DNA of 40,162 nt, taken from assembly GCA_903849645.1 (NCBI GenBank), contig CAINJJ010000012.1:1-40162 (forward strand), in the 5' to 3' direction. The notes beneath the pieces are model-generated. The model worked only from the letters and a program-made list of their open reading frames with translations. It made no database searches and was not told where the DNA came from. This stretch comes from an uncultured Acidobacteriaceae bacterium (lineage in GTDB: Bacteria > Acidobacteriota > Terriglobia > Terriglobales > Acidobacteriaceae). Below are positions 23,519-32,652 of the stretch, one piece after another. Numbering within the stretch: the stretch's first letter is position 1; each line of letters begins with the position of its first letter. The position numbers and the translations under genes were made by a program.

Positions 23519-26007
23519 CAGATAATCTCCCTGACATTGAGAATCATGAGTACAGAACCGTCGCCCATCAAGGCCGAACCTGAGTAAGCAGTCAGACCGG
23601 ACAAGAAGCCGCCCAGCGGCTTCTGAATCAACCCGATGGTCTCCTTGAATCCATCCACAAGCAGGCCCAGAACTTCGCCGCCCGCATGAACCAGCAGCAC
23701 AGCCAGTTCATGTTCGGAGTTGGCGCGGGGAGCCGCCGGGATGCCCAGCAAGGTGTTCAGAGACTTCAACGGCACAATGCGCCCACGCAAGACGGCCGCA
23801 AGGGTCTGCTTGATTGTCCGCAGTTGGCCTTTCGCAATTCGCACGGTCTCGACGACGTTATCCATCGGCACGCCAAACAACTGACCATCAGACTCGACGA
23901 CCATCACCTGCGTCACGGCCATTGAAAGCGGCAGGGATATTCGAATCGAGGTGCCCCGGCCCAGTTCACTGTCGATCACAACTGTTCCGTTGATCTTCTC
24001 AACTGCGGAGCGGACCACGTCCATGCCCACTCCCCGGCCAGACAGATCGGAGACAACCGCGGCGGTCGACAGACCCGCGGCGAAGATCAGGTTGACGGCC
24101 TCACGGTCGTCGATTCGCCCCAGCGCTGCTTCGTCAATGATGCCCTTCTCATATGCCTTTTGTTTGATCACCGCCGGATCGATGCCCTTGCCATCATCGA
24201 TGATCTCAATCACCACGCGGTCGGCCTCCTGCGCGGCCCGGATGGTGAGCGTGCCCGTCTCGCGCTTGCCACAGGCGCGACGAACTTCAGGAGTTTCAAG
24301 GCCGTGATCCAGGCTGTTGCGGACGATGTGGATCAAGGGGTCGGCCAGCGATTCAATGATGTTCTTGTCGGCCTCCGTCTGCTCGCCTTCAAGCACCAGC
24401 TGAACTTCCTTGCCCAGCTTCCGCGAGATGTCGCGGACCAGTCTTGGGAAACGCTGAAATATATAGGAAACGGCCATCATGCGCACCTGCATGATGGCGT
24501 CCTGCATCTCGTCGACAATGCGATTGATGACCGAGTACTCTCCTTTGATCTCGCGGGAAAGCTCGCGCACGCCAAACTGTGACTCAGCGCGCTGGGCCAG
24601 ATAAGGCAGAGCATTCTTTGAAACCACCAGTTCGCCAATCAGGTTCATCAGCCGGTCGATCTTGGCCTGGTCGACCTTGAGGCTGCGAGGACTGGGCGCG
24701 TTATCCTCCGCCCTGCGGCCGAACTTGATTCCATCGCTCGCAGCAGACTGGGCGGGAGCCCCTTCGGTTGCCGCAGCCTCGCCGGAGCTATTGGGCGGAC
24801 CTGCCGCTGGCTTGTGCTTGACCTGCGCCGGAGAGGCGCTGGGGGAGGAGAGTCGGGCGACGAGGTGTTCCCTGCCAGTTTCCAACCAGAGGAGCAGCAG
24901 CGCGTTCTGGCCTGAAGACAGACACTCCGCCAAAGCGGCTTCGATCTCGCTGATGGCCACCTCATCGCCGGCCGCCCTGGCCAGGTTGACCAGCACCGCG
25001 GCAACCGACTGGAGCCTGCCGCCGCTCCATTCCGGGCGATCGTCCAACTTGAGAATCTGCTCCTGCGCGGCAAGGATTCGATCGAGGGCCGCGGCCCGCT
25101 CACGCGACGCCTCGTCCTGGTCTTCTGCCGGCGCCTGCGGGGAATCAGGCGAATTTGCTGCCCCTCCTTTGAAGCCATCCGCAGCGGCGGAGTGATGTTG
25201 AACATTACCGGGGGGGGCAGATACAGAGGGCTCCAGCAACTGCGGATTGACTGGAACAATGCTCACTTGATCCGGCACATAACGGAAGTATTCGCTGAGT
25301 TCCTCTCGCGAGGCAGAGGTCAGCAGGTGGAATTGAAGCAGGCAACGGTAGGTGTCCAGCTCGGCCAGCAGAGGCAGGGCCTGCAACGGCTTTGCGGCGC
25401 CCCACAGCAGCCCCGGCGTCTGGCGTGCGCAGAAGAAGGGATCATCGCCTTGAAAGAAGCAATCCTGCACCGGCGCATAGCAGACCCAATGCAGCGCTTC
25501 TCCGCCCCGGCACTGACGCAGCGCCTCTTTGCGCGCCGCTTCAGGAACCTCAGAAAGGAGCGGCAGCCCGGCCGGAGTCGCGCCGGGGTGGATTGCAACC
25601 GGAGCCGGCGCTTCGGATGGGACCTCAGGGATCAATGCCCGAAGCGACTCGGCCATGCGGGCCGAGTCTCCGGCGCGCGAGGCGTCAATCCGCTCCGTGG
25701 CCTCGATATCCGCGCACATCTCCATCACAAGATCGATGGCGTCCAGCAGGCGGTCGGCCAGCTCCTGCGAGTAGGCGATGCGCCCGTTGCGCACCAGCCC
25801 CAGCAGGTCCTCGCCGGCATGGAGCACGCGCGTCATCTCAGGAAAGGTGAACAAGCCGCTGTTTCCCTTGAGCGTATGCACCAGGCGGAACAGCTCGTTG
25901 ATCAGCCCCTGATCGCTCGGCGCTCCTTCCATCTGCATCAGCTTTTCGCTGATGCCCTGGGAGAAGTCGCGGGATTCGGAGAGAAACTGTTCGAGCAAGG
26001 GATTCAT
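23518..26007 (-). CDS. cheA: Chemotaxis-type histidine kinase CheA with an unusual second domain
   Basis: CheA autophosphorylates on a histidine and passes the phosphate to CheY and CheB. Domains over 829 residues: Hpt/P1 (1-125) with phospho-site His44 in RLVHTLKGNSG; an unfamiliar domain (about 150-255: LHWVCYAPVQDCFFQGDDP, then YRCLLQFHLL) where P2 normally sits; a linker with a coiled segment (300-440); dimerisation P3 (445-525, KIDRLMNLIGELVVSK); HATPase P4 (530-690) with N box HIVRNSLDHG, DDGKGID and SGRGVGMDVV; CheW-like P5 (695-829). All kinase motifs are intact. It overlaps cheY by four bases upstream and the STAS gene by one base downstream. Confidence 0.96.
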   Translation of the reverse strand: MNPLLEQFLSESRDFSQGISEKLMQMEGAPSDQGLINELFRLVHTLKGNSGLFTFPEMTRVLHAGEDLLGLVRNGRIAYSQELADRLLDAIDLVMEMCADIEATERIDASRAGDSARMAESLRALIPEVPSEAPAPVAIHPGATPAGLPLLSEVPEAARKEALRQCRGGEALHWVCYAPVQDCFFQGDDPFFCARQTPGLLWGAAKPLQALPLLAELDTYRCLLQFHLLTSASREELSEYFRYVPDQVSIVPVNPQLLEPSVSAPPGNVQHHSAAADGFKGGAANSPDSPQAPAEDQDEASRERAAALDRILAAQEQILKLDDRPEWSGGRLQSVAAVLVNLARAAGDEVAISEIEAALAECLSSGQNALLLLWLETGREHLVARLSSPSASPAQVKHKPAAGPPNSSGEAAATEGAPAQSAASDGIKFGRRAEDNAPSPRSLKVDQAKIDRLMNLIGELVVSKNALPYLAQRAESQFGVRELSREIKGEYSVINRIVDEMQDAIMQVRMMAVSYIFQRFPRLVRDISRKLGKEVQLVLEGEQTEADKNIIESLADPLIHIVRNSLDHGLETPEVRRACGKRETGTLTIRAAQEADRVVIEIIDDGKGIDPAVIKQKAYEKGIIDEAALGRIDDREAVNLIFAAGLSTAAVVSDLSGRGVGMDVVRSAVEKINGTVVIDSELGRGTSIRISLPLSMAVTQVMVVESDGQLFGVPMDNVVETVRIAKGQLRTIKQTLAAVLRGRIVPLKSLNTLLGIPAAPRANSEHELAVLLVHAGGEVLGLLVDGFKETIGLIQKPLGGFLSGLTAYSGSALMGDGSVLMILNVREII

Positions 26008-26375
26008 TGATTCGCCTCCCCGAGCATCAGCCGGGCATGAGCCAATAGCTGCAAGGGCCGCACCGGCTTCACCAGGTAGCAGTTGGCGCCGGCGTGGCAG
26101 GCGGCCATCTCATCGCGGGCGGCGGCTTCGGTCGACACCATGATCGCCGGTGGCTGAGGAATCTGCTGCCGGCGCATCTCTTTGAGAAAGCCCAGGCCGT
26201 CCAGCCTGGGCATGTTGACGTCCACCAGAAGCAGGTCGAAGGGTGTTTCAAGGGCCTTTTCCAGCGCCTCGATCCCGTTGAGCGCCTCCTCCACCGCGAA
26301 GCCACGGGATTCAAGTACGCCGCGGTGATACATGCGAACAGTGGCAGCATCGTCAACAATGAGGACGCGTTTCAT
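26004..26375 (-). CDS. cheY: Single-domain response regulator CheY
   Basis: The 123-residue receiver has the acidic pair Asp8-Asp9, phospho-acceptor Asp52 (LLVDVNMPRLDG), the switch hydroxyl in VSTEA (Ser81 or Thr82) and Lys103 (LVKPVRP). There is no output domain, so it must signal by protein contact. Its end overlaps cheA and its start overlaps the end of cheR, each by four bases (ATGA type). No flagellar motor genes are nearby, so the target is unknown. Confidence 0.95.
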   Translation of the reverse strand: MKRVLIVDDAATVRMYHRGVLESRGFAVEEALNGIEALEKALETPFDLLLVDVNMPRLDGLGFLKEMRRQQIPQPPAIMVSTEAAARDEMAACHAGANCYLVKPVRPLQLLAHARLMLGEANQ

Positions 26376-27238
26376 TTCGCCTCCCTGGTTTTCTGGTAAA
26401 CAATCGCTTCCGGAAACTTGCGCACTTTAAACAAGGACGAGATGCGGCTCATCGATTCGGAATGCCCCAGGCAGATGTAGCCGGCGGGATTCAGCGCTTC
26501 GTAAAATGTGTCTGTCGCGTTCTTGCGCGACAGGTCGTCAAAGTAGATGAGCAGATTGCGGCAGAAGATGACGTCGAAGTTGCGGTATTTGATGGTGTCG
26601 GCGGGCTCGGCAAGATTGACGCGCGTGAACTCGACCGCCTGACGCACATCATCGGAGAGCTGGTATTCGTCGCCCGCGGCCTTGAAGTACTTTGCCAGCC
26701 AGCGCGCGGGCACATATTGCACCGAGCGGCTCGAATAGCGCGCCTGCCGCGCACGGCGCAGGATGCTTGTATCGATATCCGAAGAGATGATCTCCACATC
26801 CCAGGCGTTGATCTGGGACCATTTCTCAAGAAGATACATCGCAATCGAATAGGGCTCTTCTCCAGACGAGGAAGGAATGCACCAGATGCGAATGGGGTCG
26901 GAGTCAACCTTGTGCTTGACGATCTCGGGGAGGATGGAGTCGACCAGGCACTGGAACTGGTACTCCTCGCGCAGAAAATAGGTTTCGTTCACGGTCATCG
27001 AGTTGGTGAGCAGTTGCAACTCTTCGCCCGAGGCCTGAAAGCGCAGGAGTGTGAAGTAGCCGCGAAAGGTCCCGGTCGCGGTGGCTTCAATGCGCTCGGC
27101 CAGGCGCTTGTCGACAAAATAGCGCTTGGAAGCCTCGAAGCTGATGCCGGTGCGGCGATAGAAGAACTCCCTGAACTTCAGGAAGTCCTCGTTGCTGATG
27201 CCGTGGCCGGGATCGGGATGTGGCGTGAGAGTGCTCAT
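26372..27238 (-). CDS. cheR: Chemoreceptor glutamate methyltransferase CheR
   Basis: CheR methylates receptor glutamates using S-adenosylmethionine. The 288-residue protein has the N-terminal helical CheR_N part (FLKFREFFYRRTGISFEASKRYFVDKRL) and SMTVNETYFLRE. The SAM loop is IWCIPSSSGEEPYSIAM (usually CSTGEEPYS); SSDIDTSILRRAR, DVIFCRNLLIYFDD and LGHSESM follow. There is no C-terminal pentapeptide-binding beta-subdomain variant or TPR. ATG at 27238 is seven bases after the HEAT gene's stop; TTG at 27259 would overlap it and is less likely. Its acceptor is presumably the cytoplasmic MCP of this operon. Confidence 0.95.
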   Translation of the reverse strand: MSTLTPHPDPGHGISNEDFLKFREFFYRRTGISFEASKRYFVDKRLAERIEATATGTFRGYFTLLRFQASGEELQLLTNSMTVNETYFLREEYQFQCLVDSILPEIVKHKVDSDPIRIWCIPSSSGEEPYSIAMYLLEKWSQINAWDVEIISSDIDTSILRRARQARYSSRSVQYVPARWLAKYFKAAGDEYQLSDDVRQAVEFTRVNLAEPADTIKYRNFDVIFCRNLLIYFDDLSRKNATDTFYEALNPAGYICLGHSESMSRISSLFKVRKFPEAIVYQKTREAK

Positions 27239-27245
27239 CAAGGGG

Positions 27246-27908
27246 TCAGATTTCACCAATGCGTTTCAACGCCAGGTCGGCCGCAAACTGGATAAAGGCC
27301 TCTGCAGCAAAGCGGACCTTGATCCGGACCAGGGAGTCGATCGAAGCCTCTGTTCCAACCTCGCAAAGCAGATCGAGCGCCGTGGCGCAAACGTTCAAGT
27401 GAGCATCGCTCTCGATGACCTGGATCAGCCAGCGCTCCACATCCGGATGAGCCATGGATCCCATTACGTTGACCGCAAAGATGCGCACGTCGGGATCAGC
27501 ATCAGCCAACAGCGATGCCAGAACCGGGGGCACTGCGCCGGCCCGGTCGCCGGTACCGGCCAGCACCCCCAGGGCCTCGATGGCTTCGTTGCGAAGCGCC
27601 ACATCCTCGCTCCTCAGGCAGCCGGCCAACTCCGCGGTCGCCGCCGGGTCATCCAGGCGGATCAGCGTGGTGAGAATCGCAGCGCGTACGGCGATATCCT
27701 GCTCACGCTTCAACCGGCTCACCAGCGCGGCGCCCGCGTTCGGACAGCGGAGAATCTCCTTCGCGGCATGGCGGCGCACCGAGGCTTCGGCGCTTTCCAG
27801 GCCGTCCGCCAAATCTACGCAATCTGCTGCCTCGGGCAGCGCCGCGGCCCCGGCTTGTCCTGCTCTCCCCGCATCCTCTCCCGCGGTTTTCGTTCTGACC
27901 AGAGCCAT
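27246..27908 (-). CDS. HEAT-repeat protein of the chemosensory operon
   Basis: The 220-residue protein is made almost wholly of alpha-helical HEAT-type repeats of about 30 residues: SAEASVRRHAAKEILR, QDIAVRAAILTTLIRLDDP, SEDVALRNEAIEALGVLAG, DADPDVRIFAVNVMGSMAHP, SDAHLNVCATALDLLCEVG. It has no enzymatic motif. AAGGA stands ahead of the ATG. Lying between cheB and cheR in a compact operon, it is probably a scaffold or adaptor for the array or the methylation pair (inference). CheR starts eight bases downstream of its last base. Confidence 0.9.
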   Translation of the reverse strand: MALVRTKTAGEDAGRAGQAGAAALPEAADCVDLADGLESAEASVRRHAAKEILRCPNAGAALVSRLKREQDIAVRAAILTTLIRLDDPAATAELAGCLRSEDVALRNEAIEALGVLAGTGDRAGAVPPVLASLLADADPDVRIFAVNVMGSMAHPDVERWLIQVIESDAHLNVCATALDLLCEVGTEASIDSLVRIKVRFAAEAFIQFAADLALKRIGEI

Positions 27909-27962
27909 CTTTCGTTCCTTGCTGGCCGGCCCAGGTCCTGTCCCGCGCAGCCGCGCATGTGT

Positions 27963-29036
27963 TTACCGGCCCGCCCACGTTGAAAGCTGCCCGGCGATCC
28001 TTTCAGCAGCGAGCACCAGACTGGCGCCGCCCTTGCCAACCAACTCGCCCGGCATTCCATAGACAACGGCCGACTCTTCCGATTCGGCAATGGTGCGGCC
28101 GCCGCGTCTTCTGATTTCAGCAAAGGCGTCGGAACCGTCATAGCCCATTCCAGTCATCAGCACCGCCGTGACGCGCGTGGGATCGTAGTGTTCAAGCACC
28201 GATCGCCCAAGCAGCTCGACCGAGGGGTGCCACAGATACTTCGCATTCTCCGGCGTGGGCAAAACGGTCAGCCTACCGGCGCGATTGGCCAGCACCATGT
28301 CCGCCCCACCTCTCCCGATGTAAACCTTGCCCTGCTCGACCGGCAGAGCCGAGCCCGTCTCCACCACTTTCAAAGCGCAGAGCTGGTCCAGCCGCTCCGC
28401 AAAAGCCTTTGTGAAGGCTCCGGGCATGTGCTGCGCCACCAGCACCGGCCACGGAAAGTGCGCGGACAGCCCCGACAAGACAATCTCCAGAGCGCGCGGA
28501 CCGCCCGTCGATGCGCCCATCACCAGGAGGCCATCGCCGGTTCCCCGAGGCGCTGCCAACGCGGCCGGCTCGCGGGAGACCCTTTTGCGTTCCTCCTGCA
28601 TGCGCCGCGCCAGGCTGCCTGTTGGCGATACCCTGTTCCGCGGGCGGGCCCGCGCCGCGCTGCGCACCTTCGATACCAGTTCCGCGGTGATCTTGTCGAT
28701 CGAGAGCGATATGGTTCCACCCGGCTTGGCGACGTAATCCACCGCGCCCAGATTCAGAGCTTCAAATGTGGCCAGCGCCCCCTCATTGGTGAGCGAGGAG
28801 ACCATCACCACCGCGACCGGCCGCTCGGCCATGATGAGGGAAAGCGCAGTCAATCCGTCCATCTCCGGCATGTTGATGTCCAAGGTCACCACATCCGGTT
28901 GGAACTCCCTGTTTTCCCTCACCGCTTCGTCGCCGTTTCTGGCCTGGCGAACCTCAAAGTCTCCCTCGGCCTGAAACAGGACCATCAACTGGCGGCGCAT
29001 GAGCGCCGAGTCGTCGACAATCAACAGCTTGATCAT
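27963..29036 (-). CDS. cheB: Receptor methylesterase CheB
   Basis: CheB removes receptor methyl groups when phosphorylated by CheA. The 357-residue protein has an N-terminal receiver (Asp8-Asp9, phospho-site Asp53 in TLDINMPEMDG, Lys104 in AKPGG), a linker, and the esterase domain with the catalytic triad Ser176 (GASTGGP), His203 (AQHMPGAF) and Asp300 (MTGMGYDG). All key residues are present. It starts four bases after the stop of the triple-CheW gene. With CheR it implies methylation-based adaptation of the receptor in this cluster. Confidence 0.96.
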   Translation of the reverse strand: MIKLLIVDDSALMRRQLMVLFQAEGDFEVRQARNGDEAVRENREFQPDVVTLDINMPEMDGLTALSLIMAERPVAVVMVSSLTNEGALATFEALNLGAVDYVAKPGGTISLSIDKITAELVSKVRSAARARPRNRVSPTGSLARRMQEERKRVSREPAALAAPRGTGDGLLVMGASTGGPRALEIVLSGLSAHFPWPVLVAQHMPGAFTKAFAERLDQLCALKVVETGSALPVEQGKVYIGRGGADMVLANRAGRLTVLPTPENAKYLWHPSVELLGRSVLEHYDPTRVTAVLMTGMGYDGSDAFAEIRRRGGRTIAESEESAVVYGMPGELVGKGGASLVLAAERIAGQLSTWAGR

Positions 29037-29040
29037 TGAC

Positions 29041-30720
29041 CTATCCCGAAACAGCAGCCAAAGCCACCAGTTCCTTCTGCTCCATCAGGTGAGGCGGATC
29101 AAGCAGCTGGACCATCCGCTTCTGCTTTTCTAGATTGGCCATGCGACTCAGCAGCCTGACCTGGTCAGTGGACAGTTGCGGCGCAGGCTCAATCGCCGCC
29201 CTGGGAATCTTGAGCACCTCGGCCACCTGGTCGACGATGAATCCCGTGCGCACATCAGAGATCAGAAACACCATGATCCGCTGTCGGTCGCTGCGCTCCA
29301 CCTGGCTGAGACCAAGGCGCAGGCGAAGATCGATCACCGGCAGCACGGTTCCGCGCAGGTTGATGACTCCCTCAACGAACGAGGGTGCCTTGGGAACGCG
29401 AATCAGTTCTTCCGGCACCCGCACAATCTCCTGCACGCTGGCGATCGGCGCGCCGAACTCTTCCTTGTCCAGGCGGAAGATCACGACCTGTTCATCGTCG
29501 TCCAGATTGTCGTCTGCTTCCCTGGTTTGCTGGCCTTCTTCCAGATCGCTTTCGTTCACCGCGTTCAATGCCTCCTTTACCACGGAATGACCGAAGAGAT
29601 TGCGTGCGGTGACGATTGACACCAGGCGTTTGCCACTGTCGAGACGGCAGATTGAAGTGATTTCAGCCAGGTTTCCTTCGCGTGCAAGCATTGCGGGAAG
29701 CGGATCCACGCCGGACTTTGAAACCCGCAGCACCTCACTGACCGCATCGACCACGACGCCAACCGAGACTCCATTGAGAGTCAGCACCACGATGCGGCTC
29801 TTTTCGTCCAGCGCGCGGTAAGGCAGGGCGAACATGGTGCGCAGATTGACCAGCGGCAGCAGGCGGCTGCGCAGGGTCATCACGCCCAGCACATGGGACT
29901 CCGAGTGCGGCACATGGATGACCGCCTCCGGCACCTGCACAATCTCCTGAACATCCTCGATCGCGATGGCGTACTCCTGTCCATCCACATCAAAGCTGAC
30001 CAGTTGCAGCTCATCGCTCAAATCATCTTCGTCCGACTGCACACTGGCCTGCACGGCGCCTGCCGCGCCGCTGTTCTGTGTGATGGCCGCAATCTGCGAG
30101 AACTCCCGCTCGATCAGCCTGGCAAAGTCCAGCACCATGATCATGGCGTGCCCGCCCACATCCTTGATCAGGCTTGAAAGCACATCGGTATTCACCGTGG
30201 TGCGAATCGAGCCCACATCTTCGATGTGACCGGCATCCACGCCCACCACGCTGGACACGCGATCCACCACGAATCCGAGGGGCTGGCCCACGTCAACCAC
30301 CAGTGCGCGCGTGGCGTCGTCGTGCGCCAGCTCTTCAAAGCCGAAGAGACGGCGCAGCGAGATGATGGGCAGAACCTTGCCGCGCAGATTGGCAAGGCCT
30401 TCCAAAGCCGGCGGCGCAAGCGGCACGCGAACCACCTCAGGAACTCGAATGATCTCCTTCACCGGCGTCATATCCGCCGCAAAGACCTCTTCGCCGGCCA
30501 CGAATGTGACAAACTGCTGTGTTCCCTGGTGCCCGGCCTTTTCCGCAGCTTGCGCCGGGCCGCTTTCGGCGCTTTTGCGGGCTGGCTGTTCAAGACGGGG
30601 CGCGGCCGGCGCAATCTCATTGGCCGCCCGGTCTGGTTGACTGTCGGGAGCCCGCTGGTCGAGGATCGGCTCCTCGATCAGCGCGCCGCCATTGCGATGC
30701 TTGGATGCTCGTGTCGTCAT
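29041..30720 (-). CDS. Triple-CheW scaffold protein
   Basis: CheW couples receptors to CheA through an SH3-like double barrel. This 559-residue protein has three such domains in tandem (about 68-205, 238-378 and 411-545). Each carries the same order of signatures: EV or EI-VP, a LGVMTLRSRLLPLVNLR-type block and a FIVDQVAEVL-type block. A 65-residue proline/alanine-rich N-terminal tail and acidic linkers separate them. ATG at 30720 was chosen for GAGG six bases upstream; a GTG at 30732 touches the MCP stop. Three domains on one chain could build a different array geometry from the usual hexagonal lattice (inference). Confidence 0.95.
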   Translation of the reverse strand: MTTRASKHRNGGALIEEPILDQRAPDSQPDRAANEIAPAAPRLEQPARKSAESGPAQAAEKAGHQGTQQFVTFVAGEEVFAADMTPVKEIIRVPEVVRVPLAPPALEGLANLRGKVLPIISLRRLFGFEELAHDDATRALVVDVGQPLGFVVDRVSSVVGVDAGHIEDVGSIRTTVNTDVLSSLIKDVGGHAMIMVLDFARLIEREFSQIAAITQNSGAAGAVQASVQSDEDDLSDELQLVSFDVDGQEYAIAIEDVQEIVQVPEAVIHVPHSESHVLGVMTLRSRLLPLVNLRTMFALPYRALDEKSRIVVLTLNGVSVGVVVDAVSEVLRVSKSGVDPLPAMLAREGNLAEITSICRLDSGKRLVSIVTARNLFGHSVVKEALNAVNESDLEEGQQTREADDNLDDDEQVVIFRLDKEEFGAPIASVQEIVRVPEELIRVPKAPSFVEGVINLRGTVLPVIDLRLRLGLSQVERSDRQRIMVFLISDVRTGFIVDQVAEVLKIPRAAIEPAPQLSTDQVRLLSRMANLEKQKRMVQLLDPPHLMEQKELVALAAVSG

Positions 30721-30732
30721 CAGCTCCCTCAC

Positions 30733-32652
30733 TTACGCCGCGCTCTGCAGTTCGTCGGCCAGCGAAGCGATCTCCTCAATGGCTGCGGAAAGGTCTTCAG
30801 CGCCCTTGGATTGCTGCTGCGCGGCGCTCGAAGCTTCGGTTGCGGCCTTGTCAGCCTCTGTGGCGGCGGCGGAGATCTGCTCGATGCCCTTCTTCACCTG
30901 GCCCAGCGCGGCGGCAATCTCATCCGAAGCGGAAAGGATCTCCTGGCAGCCGGTTTCCACGACCTGGATATCGGTCTCGATGGAGACAAGGTCGGCGGTG
31001 GTGCTCTTGGCCTTCTCCACCTCGGAGGCGGCGGCGGCAACGATCTCATTCAGATCGCGGCCCACAACCCCGATCTGATCCTGAACCGCCTTGACCAGAT
31101 CCTTGATGCGGTCGGCATTTTCAGCCGAGTCGTGGGCCAGGTTGCGGATGTCGGTGGCCACCACCACAAAGCCTTTGCCAAACTCGCCCGCCCGCGCGGC
31201 TTCAATCGCCCCGTTCACGGCCAGCATGTTGGTTTGTATCGAAACGGTGCTGATGGCCTCGACGATCTTGTCAATGCGCCGCGATACAAGTTCCAGATCG
31301 TTCATCTGCTTGATGCTGGTGCGCGAGGCATCGGCCGAATTGGAGAGACCGGAGATCAGCCCATTCACGGCCGTCTTGTTCTCGCCCAGAAGATTCTTGA
31401 TGGCGAGCACCTTGTCCGCGCTGACTTTGGCGCGCTTCTGAGCGATCTCCAGGCCCTTCTCAATCTGGTTGGTGGCCGCCGCGGACTCCTCGGATGCGGA
31501 AGACTGCACCTCGGCGCCCTTGCGAATCTGTCCCAGCGCGGTCATGATCTGGGCGCTGGAGCGATTGATCTCCTGCACCGCGGAGGACAACTCCTCGGAA
31601 GAGGACGCCACCTGCTCGGCACTCTTGGCCACATCGGTTGAGTTCTTCAGATCTTCGGCCAGCTCCGACAGTGCCTGCGCCGCCTGCTCGCACTCGGCCA
31701 GCGCCTGGGCCTGCTCGGCCACTGTCTTGGCGGATTCTTCCGCCGCGGAGGACTGCTCTTCGGCGGCGGCCGCGATGCTCTGCGATCCCTTCAGCGCCTG
31801 CTGCGACGCGACATTGGATTGGCCGGCGTTGACGGCAATCTCACGGATGCCTTTCACAATCTCGATCGCGTCAACGCGGATCTGCTCCAGTTGCGCGGTG
31901 ATGATCTTGCCCTTTTCCACCTCTTCTTCCATGGTCCTGGCGGATGTATTGATGCCGTCGGCGATGGATTTGACGTCGTTTTGAATCTGCCCGACCAGCT
32001 CCTGGATCTGCTTGGCGCTCTTCTCGGAGGTCTCGGCCAAGGTGCGCACTTCGTCGGCAACGACCGCGAAGCCCTTGCCGTGCTTGCCGGCGCGCGCGGC
32101 TTCAATGGCCGCATTGAGGGCCAGCAGGTTGGTCTGGTCGGCGATGCGGGCAACCGCCTTGACAATGTCGCCGATGTTGGCCGCCTGCTTTTCCAACTCG
32201 ACCACCATGCGCACGGAATCTGTCTGGCGCTGCGCCGCCGTGCCGACGTTCAAGATCAAGCCAGCCACATCTCCGCTGGTTCTGGCGATCAGCGTCTGGC
32301 AGGCTTCGCCCTTGCCCGCGCTCAAATCGGCGTTCTGCAACTGCCGGGTAATGGAAACTCCCACCTGCTGAAACGCGGTGAGCGACTCCTGCGCGGCGCT
32401 GGAAGCTTCCTCGGCGCCGCTGGCGATCTGATCGCTGGCGCGCTTGAGTTCCTCGGCTGCCGACGATGCCTCGGCGATGCCGGAGGCCAGTTGGCCTGTC
32501 GCTGCCGCGATGCGCTCGGCGGCCTGCTGCTGCTTGGCAAGTGTTCTCGCCTTCTTGCGCTGCGCCTCCGCCTCACGGGCGGTTACAAGCGAAGGTCTTC
32601 CATCCGTTGAAGCGGTGGTTGCCTGTGCGGCAACCTTCTTGACAAGTGCCAT
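30733..32652 (-). CDS. Soluble chemoreceptor with two MCP signalling domains
   Basis: The 639-residue protein has no membrane segment, no PAS, Cache or other sensor domain, and is nearly all coiled coil. Two MCP hairpin tips are present, about 300 residues apart: a canonical one at 170-205 ([18 protein letters not shown], then [13 protein letters not shown]) and a divergent one at 470-505 ([19 protein letters not shown], then [13 protein letters not shown]). Many SSAAEES and SSEEL stretches could be CheR/CheB sites. AAAGGAAAGG precedes the ATG. As the first gene of the operon it is the likely partner of the triple-CheW protein. It must sense a cytoplasmic signal or act through another protein. 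Confidence 0.95.
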   Translation of the reverse strand: MALVKKVAAQATTASTDGRPSLVTAREAEAQRKKARTLAKQQQAAERIAAATGQLASGIAEASSAAEELKRASDQIASGAEEASSAAQESLTAFQQVGVSITRQLQNADLSAGKGEACQTLIARTSGDVAGLILNVGTAAQRQTDSVRMVVELEKQAANIGDIVKAVARIADQTNLLALNAAIEAARAGKHGKGFAVVADEVRTLAETSEKSAKQIQELVGQIQNDVKSIADGINTSARTMEEEVEKGKIITAQLEQIRVDAIEIVKGIREIAVNAGQSNVASQQALKGSQSIAAAAEEQSSAAEESAKTVAEQAQALAECEQAAQALSELAEDLKNSTDVAKSAEQVASSSEELSSAVQEINRSSAQIMTALGQIRKGAEVQSSASEESAAATNQIEKGLEIAQKRAKVSADKVLAIKNLLGENKTAVNGLISGLSNSADASRTSIKQMNDLELVSRRIDKIVEAISTVSIQTNMLAVNGAIEAARAGEFGKGFVVVATDIRNLAHDSAENADRIKDLVKAVQDQIGVVGRDLNEIVAAAASEVEKAKSTTADLVSIETDIQVVETGCQEILSASDEIAAALGQVKKGIEQISAAATEADKAATEASSAAQQQSKGAEDLSAAIEEIASLADELQSAA

